Shown: positions 9,323 through 19,231 of the stretch, one piece after another
Position numbering within the stretch: position 1 is the first letter of the stretch
Layout: each line of letters begins with the position of its first letter
NCBI GenBank assembly: GCA_029266525.1
Contig: JAQSWQ010000005.1
Location: 38,548 to 102,547, forward strand
Origin: Microvirga sp.
Lineage (GTDB): Bacteria > Pseudomonadota > Alphaproteobacteria > Rhizobiales > Beijerinckiaceae
Length of the DNA stretch: 64,000 nt
Direction: 5' to 3'
Program-made: the position numbers and the translations under genes
The notes under the pieces: model-generated
What the model was told of the DNA's origin: nothing
Database searches by the model: none
What the model saw: the letters and a program-made list of their open reading frames with translations, nothing else

Positions 9323-9913
9323 TCAGTAACCGAACGCGTCGACGGCGACCCCGGCTGCGAACGCACCGGCCGGACCTGCCGCAATCCCGCCAGCGGTCGC
9401 GGCAAGGGCGCCGACCGCCCCTCCGCCATAGTCGCCGTTATATCCGGCTCCGAAGCCTCCGCCGTACCCATTGCCGTAGCCGCCGCCGACCCGCTGCCAC
9501 CCAGAGCTCCCGGGCTGCACCATCACGGTGCGATGATGGGTGGCATAAACCCCCGGCACCGCATGATGAACGACCTCGGGCGGGCGCAGCATCACGGCCC
9601 GGTGCTGGACGGCGTATCGGGCCGGAACGAGCACCCAGCACCCGATCGGGCGGCCATAAGGATCGCGGCCCGCTTGCCAGACCATGCGCGGCGGCGACAC
9701 CATCACCTTCTCGGCAACCGCGCCGTACTGCCCGGGAATGGCGTGGGCGATGGTGCGCGGCGCGCGTACCATGACCTGCTCGGCGACCGTGCCGTAGACC
9801 GGCGGCCTGACCACATGGCGGTAGCAGTCGATGCACTCGACTCCTCCGCCCGCCAGCGCCGGGGCTGTGAGAAGGCCGAAGGCGGCCGGCAGAACGGCAG
9901 AACGAACGCGCAT
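9323..9913 (-). CDS. Exported hypothetical protein with His/Val-rich repeats and a Gly-rich tail
   Basis: This 196-residue protein has a clear signal peptide (MRVRSAVLPAAFGLLTAPALA). The mature part holds several similar segments of the pattern V(M/Y)xxPP...HAVPG(V/Q)Y, for example EQVMVRAPRTIAHAIPGQY, EKVMVSPPRMVW and HRAVMLRPPEVVHHAVPGVY. It starts with a CIDC cysteine pair and ends in a Gly/Tyr-rich stretch (about 140-165) and a hydrophobic Ala/Gly tail. GGGAG 7 nt before the ATG decides the start. The repeats suggest a surface or envelope structural protein. No function is known. Confidence 0.75.
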   Translation of the reverse strand: MRVRSAVLPAAFGLLTAPALAGGGVECIDCYRHVVRPPVYGTVAEQVMVRAPRTIAHAIPGQYGAVAEKVMVSPPRMVWQAGRDPYGRPIGCWVLVPARYAVQHRAVMLRPPEVVHHAVPGVYATHHRTVMVQPGSSGWQRVGGGYGNGYGGGFGAGYNGDYGGGAVGALAATAGGIAAGPAGAFAAGVAVDAFGY

Positions 9914-10039
9914 GACAAGCTCCCTGCGCCCGCGAAGGGCGTCGCGATGCCCCGTTGCGGGGCCATTTGCGAATGAGGGAACGGCTTTGCGCGCGGGCGC
10001 GCAACGCAAATGCCTTGTTAACGTAAAGCGCGGTCCAGA

Positions 10040-10447
10040 TCAGGACGTGCGCTCATAGGCCGGAACGCCTGCCGGAAGCGGCGCCCACGAGATCTTGCTC
10101 TCCGTCCAGACCACGGCTTGCGGCGCCGGAAAGGCCGGATCGGCGAAGGCGCCGACGGCGACGCCGACGCGGTCCGGCCAAAGCTCCATGGTCCAGTAGA
10201 CGGTCGAGCCGCATTCCGGGCAGAAACGCAGCTTCAGCCAGCGGCCGGCATCGCTCACGCGCGTGAACTCCCTCGCCGCTCCTTCGATTCTGGTCACCGC
10301 TTCTCGCGCGAAGTAAGCTCCGACGCCGAAGGCCGAGCCGGTCCGCCGTTGGCACTCGGTGCAGTTGCAGATCGAGACGCGCACCGGGTCGCCCGTGCAG
10401 GCGACGGTGAGTTGACCGCAGGCGCAGCGCGCAATCCGCTCGCTCAT
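10040..10447 (-). CDS. GFA-family (Mss4-like) zinc protein
   Basis: This 135-residue protein belongs to the glutathione-dependent formaldehyde-activating (GFA) domain family, small Mss4-fold zinc proteins. The zinc cysteines are in CACGQL, ICNCTECQRRTG and FCPECGSTVYW. Most family members have no proven activity; the GFA name comes from one enzyme that condenses formaldehyde with glutathione. GGAGG lies 8 nt before the ATG at 10447; a GTG three codons upstream overlaps this site and is less likely. The thioesterase gene lies 19 nt upstream on the same strand, so they probably form an operon. Confidence 0.88.
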   Translation of the reverse strand: MSERIARCACGQLTVACTGDPVRVSICNCTECQRRTGSAFGVGAYFAREAVTRIEGAAREFTRVSDAGRWLKLRFCPECGSTVYWTMELWPDRVGVAVGAFADPAFPAPQAVVWTESKISWAPLPAGVPAYERTS

Positions 10448-10466
10448 CGACCTCACCTCCCGGGCG

Positions 10467-10856
10467 TCACCGAGCCGGAAACACCAGCTGCGTCTGCGTC
10501 ACGTAGGCGGCGACCCGCCCGTCGCCACGGGTGATCGCGGTCTGCCACACCATGGTGGTCCTGCCGCGATGGAGCGGCGTGCAGGTGGCGATCGCGGTCT
10601 CGCCGGCCGGGATGGCGGCGATGAAGTTGGTCTTGCTCTCGATCGTGCTCGTCCACTGCCCCTCGGGCAGGTTCTGCACGGTGGCGATGGCGCCGAGCGT
10701 GTCGGCAAGCGCCATCACGGCGCCGCCGTGCAGGACGGCAGGCACGGTGCACAGCTCCGGCCGCACCTCGAGCCGGGCGACCACGCGCTCCGGCGAAACC
10801 TCGACGACCTCGATGCCGAGGAACTCCGAGAAGGGCATGCTCGTCTTGTCGGACAT
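10467..10856 (-). CDS. PaaI-family hotdog-fold thioesterase
   Basis: This 129-residue single-domain hotdog protein should hydrolyse acyl- or aryl-CoA thioesters. The family core is visible as VLHGGAVMALADTLGAIA (about 41-58), where the HGG loop and the following Asp form the active site, and ESKTNFIAAIPAGE (about 72-85). It sits 19 nt upstream of the GFA gene and about 55 nt downstream of the cell wall hydrolase gene. A second hotdog thioesterase of a related type lies at 16236. The substrate is unknown. Confidence 0.88.
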   Translation of the reverse strand: MSDKTSMPFSEFLGIEVVEVSPERVVARLEVRPELCTVPAVLHGGAVMALADTLGAIATVQNLPEGQWTSTIESKTNFIAAIPAGETAIATCTPLHRGRTTMVWQTAITRGDGRVAAYVTQTQLVFPAR

Positions 10857-10911
10857 CCGGCGCTCCCGCTCGAGCCCGCAGTGTGCGTCGGGCTAGGCGG
10901 GGCGCCAAGCC

Positions 10912-12150
10912 TCAGGTCTGGCCGGGCCTGAGCTTGTAGAAGATGTGCCGTCCGATCACGTCCATCTTCTTGAGGCGCTTCGCCCAGCGCGGGCGAACAT
11001 AGTCGGCGTGGTAATGCGTCGCCGCCCCGACATCGGCGAGATAGGTCTTGCCCTCGAGCACCTCCTTCGCGACCCGGGCGGCCGAGCGCCAGGAATCCGC
11101 GTCGGCGATGCGCAGGGACTTGCCCTCGCACGCGAAGGTGAATTGGCAGGCGAGGTGGCGGTGGCGGTTCTGGTAGACGACGCCGCAGATCGAGGACGGG
11201 TAGAGCCCGCTCTTGACGCGGTTGAGCACCACCTGCGCGACGGCGGCCTGGCCCTGCTCGGGCTCGCTTCGGGCCTCGAAATAGACCGCCTCGGCGAGGC
11301 AGCGCTGCTCGCGGCTCAGATTCTCGGGGTTGATCAGCTCGGCATAGTTCGGGCGGTTGCCTTCGGGATCGCGAGCGATCGCCGACGTGCCTCTGCCGCC
11401 CCGGTCGAGCCGGATGCTCAAGCCGCCGGCCGGGAGCGACACCGGCACCGCGGCGATCTCGATCGGCGTCGCATCGGCCGGCGCGGGGGTCGTCGAGGAG
11501 AGCGCGATGGCGCGCGGCACGGCAGGCGTGGCTCCGCCGGCGGCCGGCGTGATGGCCCCGCGGGCTGGGCCCGTGGAGCCGCCGCTGGCGGCGGCCGGCG
11601 ATCGCGCGGAGGTCGCAAGCCGGGTGCGGGTCGGATCGGTTCCCTCCCACGGCGTGAAGCCGGGCTGCACGTCGAGATCAGGCGGCTCCAGCCCGCCCGG
11701 AACCAGCGCGGGACGATCGGCAGAGCTCCCGAAAAGGAGCCGATTCGCGCCGGCGTCGCGCATCTCGATCCCGCGGCGGCTGAGCGTCGGCCGGAGCGTC
11801 ACAAGCGGGTCGCCCTTGCGGGTGCGGTCGATCGCCGGATAGCCGGCGACGCCTGGCTTGAATTCGTCCCGCGGCGGCAAGGTCGACAGGAGCTGCTCGG
11901 AGAAGTCGGGCAGATCGAAACGCAGCCGGGCCTCGCGCACGAGGCCGTCGAGCTCGATCCGCGGCAGGCCTGGGCTCGCGCCGAGCCGCACGCCCGACGG
12001 CGGAACGAGGCCGCTCGAAGGCGTCGCCGTCGCGGTCAGGAGGGCGGCGCTGATTCCTGCATGAAAATCGTGCCCGGCCGAGGCTGTGAACGAGACGAGC
12101 ATTCCCGCCGCGAGCGCCCACGGGGCCGCAGCGGAGACGACCCAGCGCAT
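10912..12150 (-). CDS. SleB/CwlJ-type cell wall hydrolase
   Basis: This 412-residue exported protein ends in a Hydrolase_2 (SleB/CwlJ) domain at about residues 285-405, with the catalytic Glu and surroundings in CLAEAVYFEARSEPEQGQ and later CQFTFACEG. In spores this fold is a lytic transglycosylase, but the organism shows no sporulation genes and such proteins in Rhizobiales are thought to act in normal peptidoglycan turnover. An N-terminal signal or anchor (WVVSAAAPWALAAGMLVSF) is followed by about 200 residues of Ala/Pro/Thr-rich, probably disordered sequence. An ATG at 12150 is used; a GTG 9 codons upstream is possible. It is transcribed alone or with the thioesterase. Confidence 0.88.
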   Translation of the reverse strand: MRWVVSAAAPWALAAGMLVSFTASAGHDFHAGISAALLTATATPSSGLVPPSGVRLGASPGLPRIELDGLVREARLRFDLPDFSEQLLSTLPPRDEFKPGVAGYPAIDRTRKGDPLVTLRPTLSRRGIEMRDAGANRLLFGSSADRPALVPGGLEPPDLDVQPGFTPWEGTDPTRTRLATSARSPAAASGGSTGPARGAITPAAGGATPAVPRAIALSSTTPAPADATPIEIAAVPVSLPAGGLSIRLDRGGRGTSAIARDPEGNRPNYAELINPENLSREQRCLAEAVYFEARSEPEQGQAAVAQVVLNRVKSGLYPSSICGVVYQNRHRHLACQFTFACEGKSLRIADADSWRSAARVAKEVLEGKTYLADVGAATHYHADYVRPRWAKRLKKMDVIGRHIFYKLRPGQT

Positions 12151-12295
12151 GCTCGACCCGCGACAATCCTGACGCACGAAACCCCCGCGCGGCTTCCTGC
12201 GCGGACATCGCGCGCCGGATGCTCCGGCGGCGCGAGATCCCGCAGCGAAAAGTTATCGCGGGGTAACGTTGAGGCTTGGTTAAATGCGAGCGCCG

Positions 12296-12577
12296 TCACG
12301 GCCCTTCGGGATTGCGGCCGTCGGCGCGCTCGGGTTGCGGCCCGACGACGAGCGGCTCGAACTGGGCGCGGCCGGGACCGCCATAAGGCATCCGCGGGTC
12401 GGCCGGAGCCGCCAATGGTGGCGCGTAGGGCCGCTGGGCAACGCGATGCCGCGGCGCCGCCTGCCGGACCTGCCGCTTCTTTGCGCCGGGCTCCCGTGCC
12501 TCGGCAGGAGAGTCGAAACTCGCCGAGGCGAAGGCGCCCAGCAGCGCGAGGGTGAGGATCTTCAGCATGGATGGCAT
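12296..12577 (-). CDS. Small exported Arg/Pro-rich hypothetical protein
   Basis: This 93-residue protein has a signal peptide (MLKILTLALLGAFASASF). The mature part is rich in Arg, Pro, Gln and Ala and carries short motifs such as KKRQVRQAAPRHR and PYGGPG. GGAG lies 6 nt before the ATG at 12577; another ATG three codons later also fits. It is 14 nt downstream of another small exported basic protein on the same strand, with which it shares a KK-QVR segment. The pair may be related by duplication. The function is unknown. Confidence 0.65.
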   Translation of the reverse strand: MPSMLKILTLALLGAFASASFDSPAEAREPGAKKRQVRQAAPRHRVAQRPYAPPLAAPADPRMPYGGPGRAQFEPLVVGPQPERADGRNPEGP

Positions 12578-12591
12578 CTCAGGCTCCTGAC

Positions 12592-12822
12592 TCAGTAGCC
12601 GCCGCCGCTTCCGCCGCTCGCCGGATCGTAAGCCGGTGCCGGCACTTGCGCCCGAGGCTGCGGCACTGCTCGGCCGGCCGCTCCCCGGCGCGGGGGCGCT
12701 TTTGCCTCGGGACGGACCTGCTTCTTCACGGATCGGGCCAAGGCCGCTCCGTCCGGCATCTCGATCGGCCCCGCGACGGCAAGGATCACCGTTGCGGCGA
12801 AAAGACGTACCATGCGGCTCAT
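12592..12822 (-). CDS. Small exported basic hypothetical protein
   Basis: This 76-residue protein has a predicted signal peptide (VRLFAATVILAVAGPI) followed by a basic, Pro/Ala-rich mature part with ARSVKKQVRPEAK and a C-terminal PASGGSGGGY tail. The ATG at 12822 follows GAGGA by about 10 nt. It lies immediately downstream of ppdK on the same strand, starting 75 nt after its stop, and upstream of the similar 93-residue protein. Both could be translated from a ppdK-initiated message, but nothing links them functionally. No family was recognised. Confidence 0.6.
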   Translation of the reverse strand: MSRMVRLFAATVILAVAGPIEMPDGAALARSVKKQVRPEAKAPPRRGAAGRAVPQPRAQVPAPAYDPASGGSGGGY

Positions 12823-12896
12823 TGGAACGAGGTCCTCGGGCAAAGGCTGCCCCGGCCCTTGCGCCGGCGCAACGCACGATGCCGCGAGCCGCCGGC

Positions 12897-15575
<2,679 letters not shown>

Positions 15576-15643
15576 GGTTCTTGTTTCCGATTGTCAGGAT
15601 GGCGCGCGAGCGAACGGCCCGAGGGTTGACCAAACCTTGCCCA

Positions 15644-15669
15644 AACGCAACCCGAACGGCCAAGGTTCC
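15644..15669 (-). promoter_or_regulatory. EcfG-type promoter for ppdK
   Basis: Reading the minus strand, GGAAC is followed after 17 nt by CGTT, a perfect match to the alphaproteobacterial EcfG (general stress sigma factor) consensus. The -10 element lies 69 nt before the ppdK start. No other gene on this strand fits. Confidence 0.7.
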
Positions 15670-15736
15670 GGGCTGCCGGCGCCGCCGCGCGGCCCTCGAC
15701 GGTTGACGCCGGGCGCGGTCTCATCAGATTCGCGGC

Positions 15737-16165
15737 ATGACCGATCTCGAAGCCATCGGCAAGGCCTGCTTCGCGCTGCACGCGCGCATGACGGCGCGGC
15801 TGCTCAGCCGCGTCTACGATGCCGCGATGCGTCCGGCGGAGCTGCGGCTTGCCCAATTCGGGCTCCTCGGCGCGATCGCGCATGGTTCCTCGACATCGGA
15901 GACCGCGCTTGCGGAGCGGCTCGGCCTCGAGCGCACGACGCTGGTGCGCAATCTCAAGCTCCTCGAGGAGAGGGGCTGGATCGAGCCGGTGGCGGGGGAC
16001 GGCCGGGGCGTGCGTCACCGCCTCACCGAGGCCGGACGCGAGAAGCTCGAGAGCGCCGTTCCCTTGTGGGAGGCGGCGCAGCGCCGGATCGAGGAGAAGC
16101 TCGGCGAGGTCGAGCCCGAGGCCGCCCGGCTCGCGTTGCGCGCGCTTCGCAAGGCGAGCCGCTGA
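15737..16165 (+). CDS. MarR-family transcriptional regulator
   Basis: This 142-residue protein has the winged-helix MarR fold. The recognition-helix region is TSETALAERLGLERTTLVRNLKLLEERGWIE in outline (about residues 52-82), followed by the wing with the conserved RLTEAGREKLESA. Members bind DNA as dimers and respond to small ligands. It is divergent from ppdK and 70 nt upstream of a thioesterase gene that it may control. The ligand and targets are unknown. Confidence 0.9.
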   Translation: MTDLEAIGKACFALHARMTARLLSRVYDAAMRPAELRLAQFGLLGAIAHGSSTSETALAERLGLERTTLVRNLKLLEERGWIEPVAGDGRGVRHRLTEAGREKLESAVPLWEAAQRRIEEKLGEVEPEAARLALRALRKASR

Positions 16166-16235
16166 GGGGTCGCTTGCCTATTGACCCTGCCAAGCCGGCC
16201 GGCCTAATGTGCATCTACACGGACGGGAGGCTCCG

Positions 16236-16715
16236 ATGTTGGCCGGTTTCCATGGCGTGGTGCCGCGAGAGGTCCTCACGGCGGAGTCCGGCCTCGCCTT
16301 CCTCCAGGGCCTGATCGACGGGGTGCACCCTCCCCCGCCGTTCTCGCGAGCGACCGGGATCTACCTGACGAGCGTCGCGGAGGGCCGGGTCGTGTTCACC
16401 GGCGTGCCCTCGGAAGAGTTCCTGAACCCGATCGGAACGGTGCACGGCGGCTGGACTTCGGCGCTTCTCGACAGCGCGATGGCCTGCGCCGTCCATACGA
16501 CGCTCAAGCCCGGGCAGGGCTACACGACCGTCGAGATGAAGATCAATTTCGTGCGCCCGATCCTGCCCTCCGCCGGACCGCTGACCTGCGAGGGCAACCT
16601 GATCCACCGCGGCGGCACGCTCGCGACCTCGGAAGGCAAGCTCGTCGACGCTGCGGGCAAGCTCCTCGCCCACGGCACCGAGACCTGCATGATCATCGAG
16701 GGCGCAAAAAAGTGA
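16236..16715 (+). CDS. PaaI-family thioesterase
   Basis: This 159-residue hotdog-fold protein carries the family core GTVHGGWTSALLDSAMACAV (about 71-90) and an EMKINFVRP strand (about 103-111), typical of PaaI/YdiI-like acyl-CoA thioesterases. GGGAGG 5 nt before the ATG decides the start. The MarR gene lies upstream on the same strand. A perfect EcfG-type promoter begins 22 nt after its stop, but it drives a downstream RNA rather than this gene. Confidence 0.88.
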   Translation: MLAGFHGVVPREVLTAESGLAFLQGLIDGVHPPPPFSRATGIYLTSVAEGRVVFTGVPSEEFLNPIGTVHGGWTSALLDSAMACAVHTTLKPGQGYTTVEMKINFVRPILPSAGPLTCEGNLIHRGGTLATSEGKLVDAAGKLLAHGTETCMIIEGAKK

Positions 16716-16736
16716 GTTTCCGGCCGGGCGACGCCC

Positions 16737-16761
16737 GGAACGGCGGTCCCGATTCGGCGTT
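16737..16761 (+). promoter_or_regulatory. EcfG-type promoter for a predicted small RNA
   Basis: GGAAC, 16 nt, CGTT: a perfect match to the EcfG consensus on the plus strand. It is followed within about 100 nt by a strong intrinsic terminator and no open reading frame, which points to a short non-coding transcript. Confidence 0.7.
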
Positions 16762-16767
16762 TTCGGG

Positions 16768-16864
16768 GCGACACCAAAGGACCATTGAGAACGCCGTCCC
16801 CCGGCCTGCATTGGTCTCGGGGGTCGAGGAGCGGGAGGCTCGGCGTCAAGCCGGGCCTCCTTTT
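16768..16864 (+). ncRNA. Predicted EcfG-dependent small RNA (about 97 nt)
   Basis: The transcript is inferred between the EcfG-type promoter and a terminator. It contains a hairpin CCCCCG (16798-16803) pairing with CGGGGG (16818-16823), and ends in an 11-bp GC-rich stem (16834-16844 with 16850-16860, 5-nt loop) followed by TTTT. No reading frame of note fits inside. Its hairpin loop is not the C-rich type of the other three stress RNAs, so it may be a different class. The start is estimated from promoter spacing. Confidence 0.55.
16834..16864 (+). terminator. Intrinsic terminator of the predicted small RNA
   Basis: An 11-bp stem (one G-U pair) with a GTCAA loop is followed by TTTT. The 177 bases from here to 17041 hold nothing recognisable. 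Confidence 0.75.
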
Positions 16865-17041
16865 CGCTTCCGTAGAGACATGATCAACCGATCGAGGTTT
16901 CATTTGCGCCAGCTACTTACGATTTCCAGCCGGCTTGCGGGATTTTCTTCGAACGTTTCCGTACCAACGGCGCGATATCAGAGGAGAGGCGGTTGAGGCG
17001 AGCTTAACCCCTCATTCATCCGCCGCTGGTACTGGATTCCC

Positions 17042-17260
17042 ATGTCATTCTCGCTGCGCCTAGGAAAAGCCTCGCTCGATCGCCGGCCCGGGGCCGCGCA
17101 AGCGCCGGACGCGCGGCAAGGCACCAACCTGCCGGCCTTCGCGCGCGGGCTCCTGATCGGCTTCTGCGGCGCGTTTTTCGTCTTCGATTGGGCCCTGCTG
17201 GGCGGCGCCACGGTGCGCAGCTACTTCTTCGCGCTGCACAGCCTCTTGCTGGGCCGCTAG
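17042..17260 (+). CDS. Small single-span membrane protein ([15 protein letters not shown] family)
   Basis: This 72-residue protein has a polar N-terminal half and one hydrophobic segment (about residues 36-55: RGLLIGFCGAFFVFDWALLG), then a short tail. The segment is shared almost word for word with the 71-residue protein at 29806 (RGLLIGF-x3[11 protein letters not shown]). The two are paralogues of an apparently uncharacterised small membrane family. It is convergent with the ABC permease gene, ending 17 nt from it. No clear ribosome binding site sits before the ATG, but the family match supports the frame. Confidence 0.7.
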   Translation: MSFSLRLGKASLDRRPGAAQAPDARQGTNLPAFARGLLIGFCGAFFVFDWALLGGATVRSYFFALHSLLLGR

Positions 17261-17277
17261 CCCCTACGCTGCGCCTG

Positions 17278-18198
17278 TCAGCCTTTGGTCGCGCCAGCGG
17301 TAAGGCCGGCGATATAGTAGTCCATCAGGAAGGCGTAGATGATGAGCGGCGGCGCCGCGCCGAGGAGCGCGCCGGCCATGATCTGTCCCCAGTTGAACAC
17401 GTCGGCCCGGATCAGCGTCGTGGCGATGCCGACGCTGAGCACCAGCTGATCCTCCGAGGTCGTGAAGGCGAGCGGGTAGAGAAATTGCGCCCAGGCGACC
17501 GTGAAAGCGAAGATCGTCGCCGCGATGATCCCCGGCAGCGCCACCGGCACGAAGATCTTCGTCAGGGTCTGCGTCCAGCTCGCCCCGTCGATCAGCGCCG
17601 CCTCGTCGAGCTCCCTCGGGATCGAGGCGAAATAGCCGATCATGATCCAGGTCGCGAAAGGTACCGTCAGCGTCGGGTAGAGAAGAAGCAGCACGTACCA
17701 GCGATTGATGAGCTCGATCCCGGTCCAGTCCCGGAAGGTCGCGAACATCTTGAACAGCGGGATGAAGAGCAGCGTTTCGGGGATGAGGTAGGTCAGGAAC
17801 ACGCCTGTCGCGAGAATGCCCGAGCCCCAGAACTTCATCCGCGAGAGGGCGAATGCCGCCGGGATGCTGATCGCCATCGTGATCGCGACGACGAGCACCG
17901 CGACGATCGACGAGTTCAGGAAGAAGATCTGGAAAGCCCGCGAGGTCAGGAGCTCGACGAAGTTCCCAAGCGTCGGATGGTAGACCCACCACGGGTTCGT
18001 CGCGGCCGAGATCTCGCTGCTCTTCTTCAACCCGGTTATCAGCATGTAGAGCGGCGGCATCAGCGCGAAAGCGGCGAACAGGCACAGGAAGAAGTAGGCC
18101 CAGCGCAACGCCCATTTGCGATCGCCGCCCACCATCGCGCCTTCGGGCGCTGCCGCGGCGCCAGAGGCCGCAGGCGAGGAGAGCGCGGTCGTCGCCAT
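17278..18198 (-). CDS. Carbohydrate ABC transporter permease (MalG/UgpE type)
   Basis: This 306-residue inner-membrane protein has six predicted helices and the EAA loop ELDEAALIDGASWTQ (about 200-215) that contacts the ATPase. It is the second permease of a family-1 sugar importer. Its ATG overlaps the stop of the other permease by 1 nt, so translation is coupled. It is the last gene of the operon; no ATP-binding protein follows. Confidence 0.92.
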   Translation of the reverse strand: MATTALSSPAASGAAAAPEGAMVGGDRKWALRWAYFFLCLFAAFALMPPLYMLITGLKKSSEISAATNPWWVYHPTLGNFVELLTSRAFQIFFLNSSIVAVLVVAITMAISIPAAFALSRMKFWGSGILATGVFLTYLIPETLLFIPLFKMFATFRDWTGIELINRWYVLLLLYPTLTVPFATWIMIGYFASIPRELDEAALIDGASWTQTLTKIFVPVALPGIIAATIFAFTVAWAQFLYPLAFTTSEDQLVLSVGIATTLIRADVFNWGQIMAGALLGAAPPLIIYAFLMDYYIAGLTAGATKG

Positions 18199-19133
18199 CA
18201 GATCCTCTCCCCGCGCTTGTTGATGTCCCGCAGGATGAAAATCGCGGCGACCGTCAGGATCGGGACCATGAAGAGCGAGATCGACGCCCCGAGCGGGATG
18301 TCGCCGCCCTCGATGCCGAGCTTGAAGGCCCAGGTCGCGAAGACATGCGTCTGATCGATCGGTCCGCCCGCCGTGAGGATGCGCACGATGTCGAAATTGG
18401 CGAAGGTGACGATGAGCGAGAACAGCGTCGTGATCGCGATGATGTTCCGCATCATCGGAAGGGTGATGTACCAGAGCTTCTGGAGCCACGTCGCGCCGTC
18501 GATCGCGGCCACCTCATAGAGCTCGGCCGGCACCGATTTGAGCGCCGCGAGATACATGATCATGAAGAAGGGCGCGCCGATCCAGATGTTCACGAGAATG
18601 ACCGAGAAGCGCGCCCAGAGCGCGTGGCCGGTCCACGGGATAGGGTCGCCGCCGAGCGCCACGATGACATAGTTGAAGGCCGAATAGGACGGGTCGAACA
18701 GCCACAGCCAGGCGAGCGTCGACAGGGCCGGCGGGATCACCCATGGGACGAGCAGCATGCCGCGCCACTTGCGCTGGCCTTCGTTCGGGATCGCATGGAC
18801 GAGATGGGCGACGATGAAGCCGATGATGGCCTTGAAGATGACGGCGGTGATCGCGAAGATGCAGGACTGCTTCACCACCATCCAGAAGGTTTCGCGGGTG
18901 AAGAGAAAGGTGAAGTTCGACCACCCGACGAACCGGTCCATGCGCTTGCTCAGCATGGCGAGATAGACGGAATAGAATGCCGGGTAGATCACGAGAATCG
19001 CGATCAACAGGATCAGCGGCAGGGTGAAGAAGAACGCGACTGTCGACTTCTGGCGGAAGAACTCGCGCGCACTCCCGCGGGGCCGGCTCGTCGTCGCGAA
19101 GGCGGCACGGTCTCGAACGGCAATATTGGCCAT
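18198..19133 (-). CDS. Carbohydrate ABC transporter permease (MalF/UgpA type)
   Basis: This 311-residue protein has about six membrane helices after a cytoplasmic N-terminus. The first helix starts at FFFTLPLILLIAIL (about residues 34-47), and the EAA-like loop is ELYEVAAIDGATWLQ (about 205-219). It lies 98 nt after the binding-protein gene and overlaps the second permease by 1 nt. It heterodimerises with that permease to form the channel. The sugar is unknown. Confidence 0.92.
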   Translation of the reverse strand: MANIAVRDRAAFATTSRPRGSAREFFRQKSTVAFFFTLPLILLIAILVIYPAFYSVYLAMLSKRMDRFVGWSNFTFLFTRETFWMVVKQSCIFAITAVIFKAIIGFIVAHLVHAIPNEGQRKWRGMLLVPWVIPPALSTLAWLWLFDPSYSAFNYVIVALGGDPIPWTGHALWARFSVILVNIWIGAPFFMIMYLAALKSVPAELYEVAAIDGATWLQKLWYITLPMMRNIIAITTLFSLIVTFANFDIVRILTAGGPIDQTHVFATWAFKLGIEGGDIPLGASISLFMVPILTVAAIFILRDINKRGERI

Positions 19134-19231
19134 CGGCTCTCTCGACGCTGAGGTCGCGGCCCGGGCGGTCGGTCCGCCCGGGCCCCGTCAAGGGTGCGGA
19201 GCGCCGCGCTCGGCGACGCCACCCGCTGCCA

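Noticed and set aside
7905..9329. A long plus-strand open frame (474 residues) across the MFS gene
   Set aside because: It is Arg/Glu/Asp-rich without domains and antisense to a clear 12-helix MFS protein.
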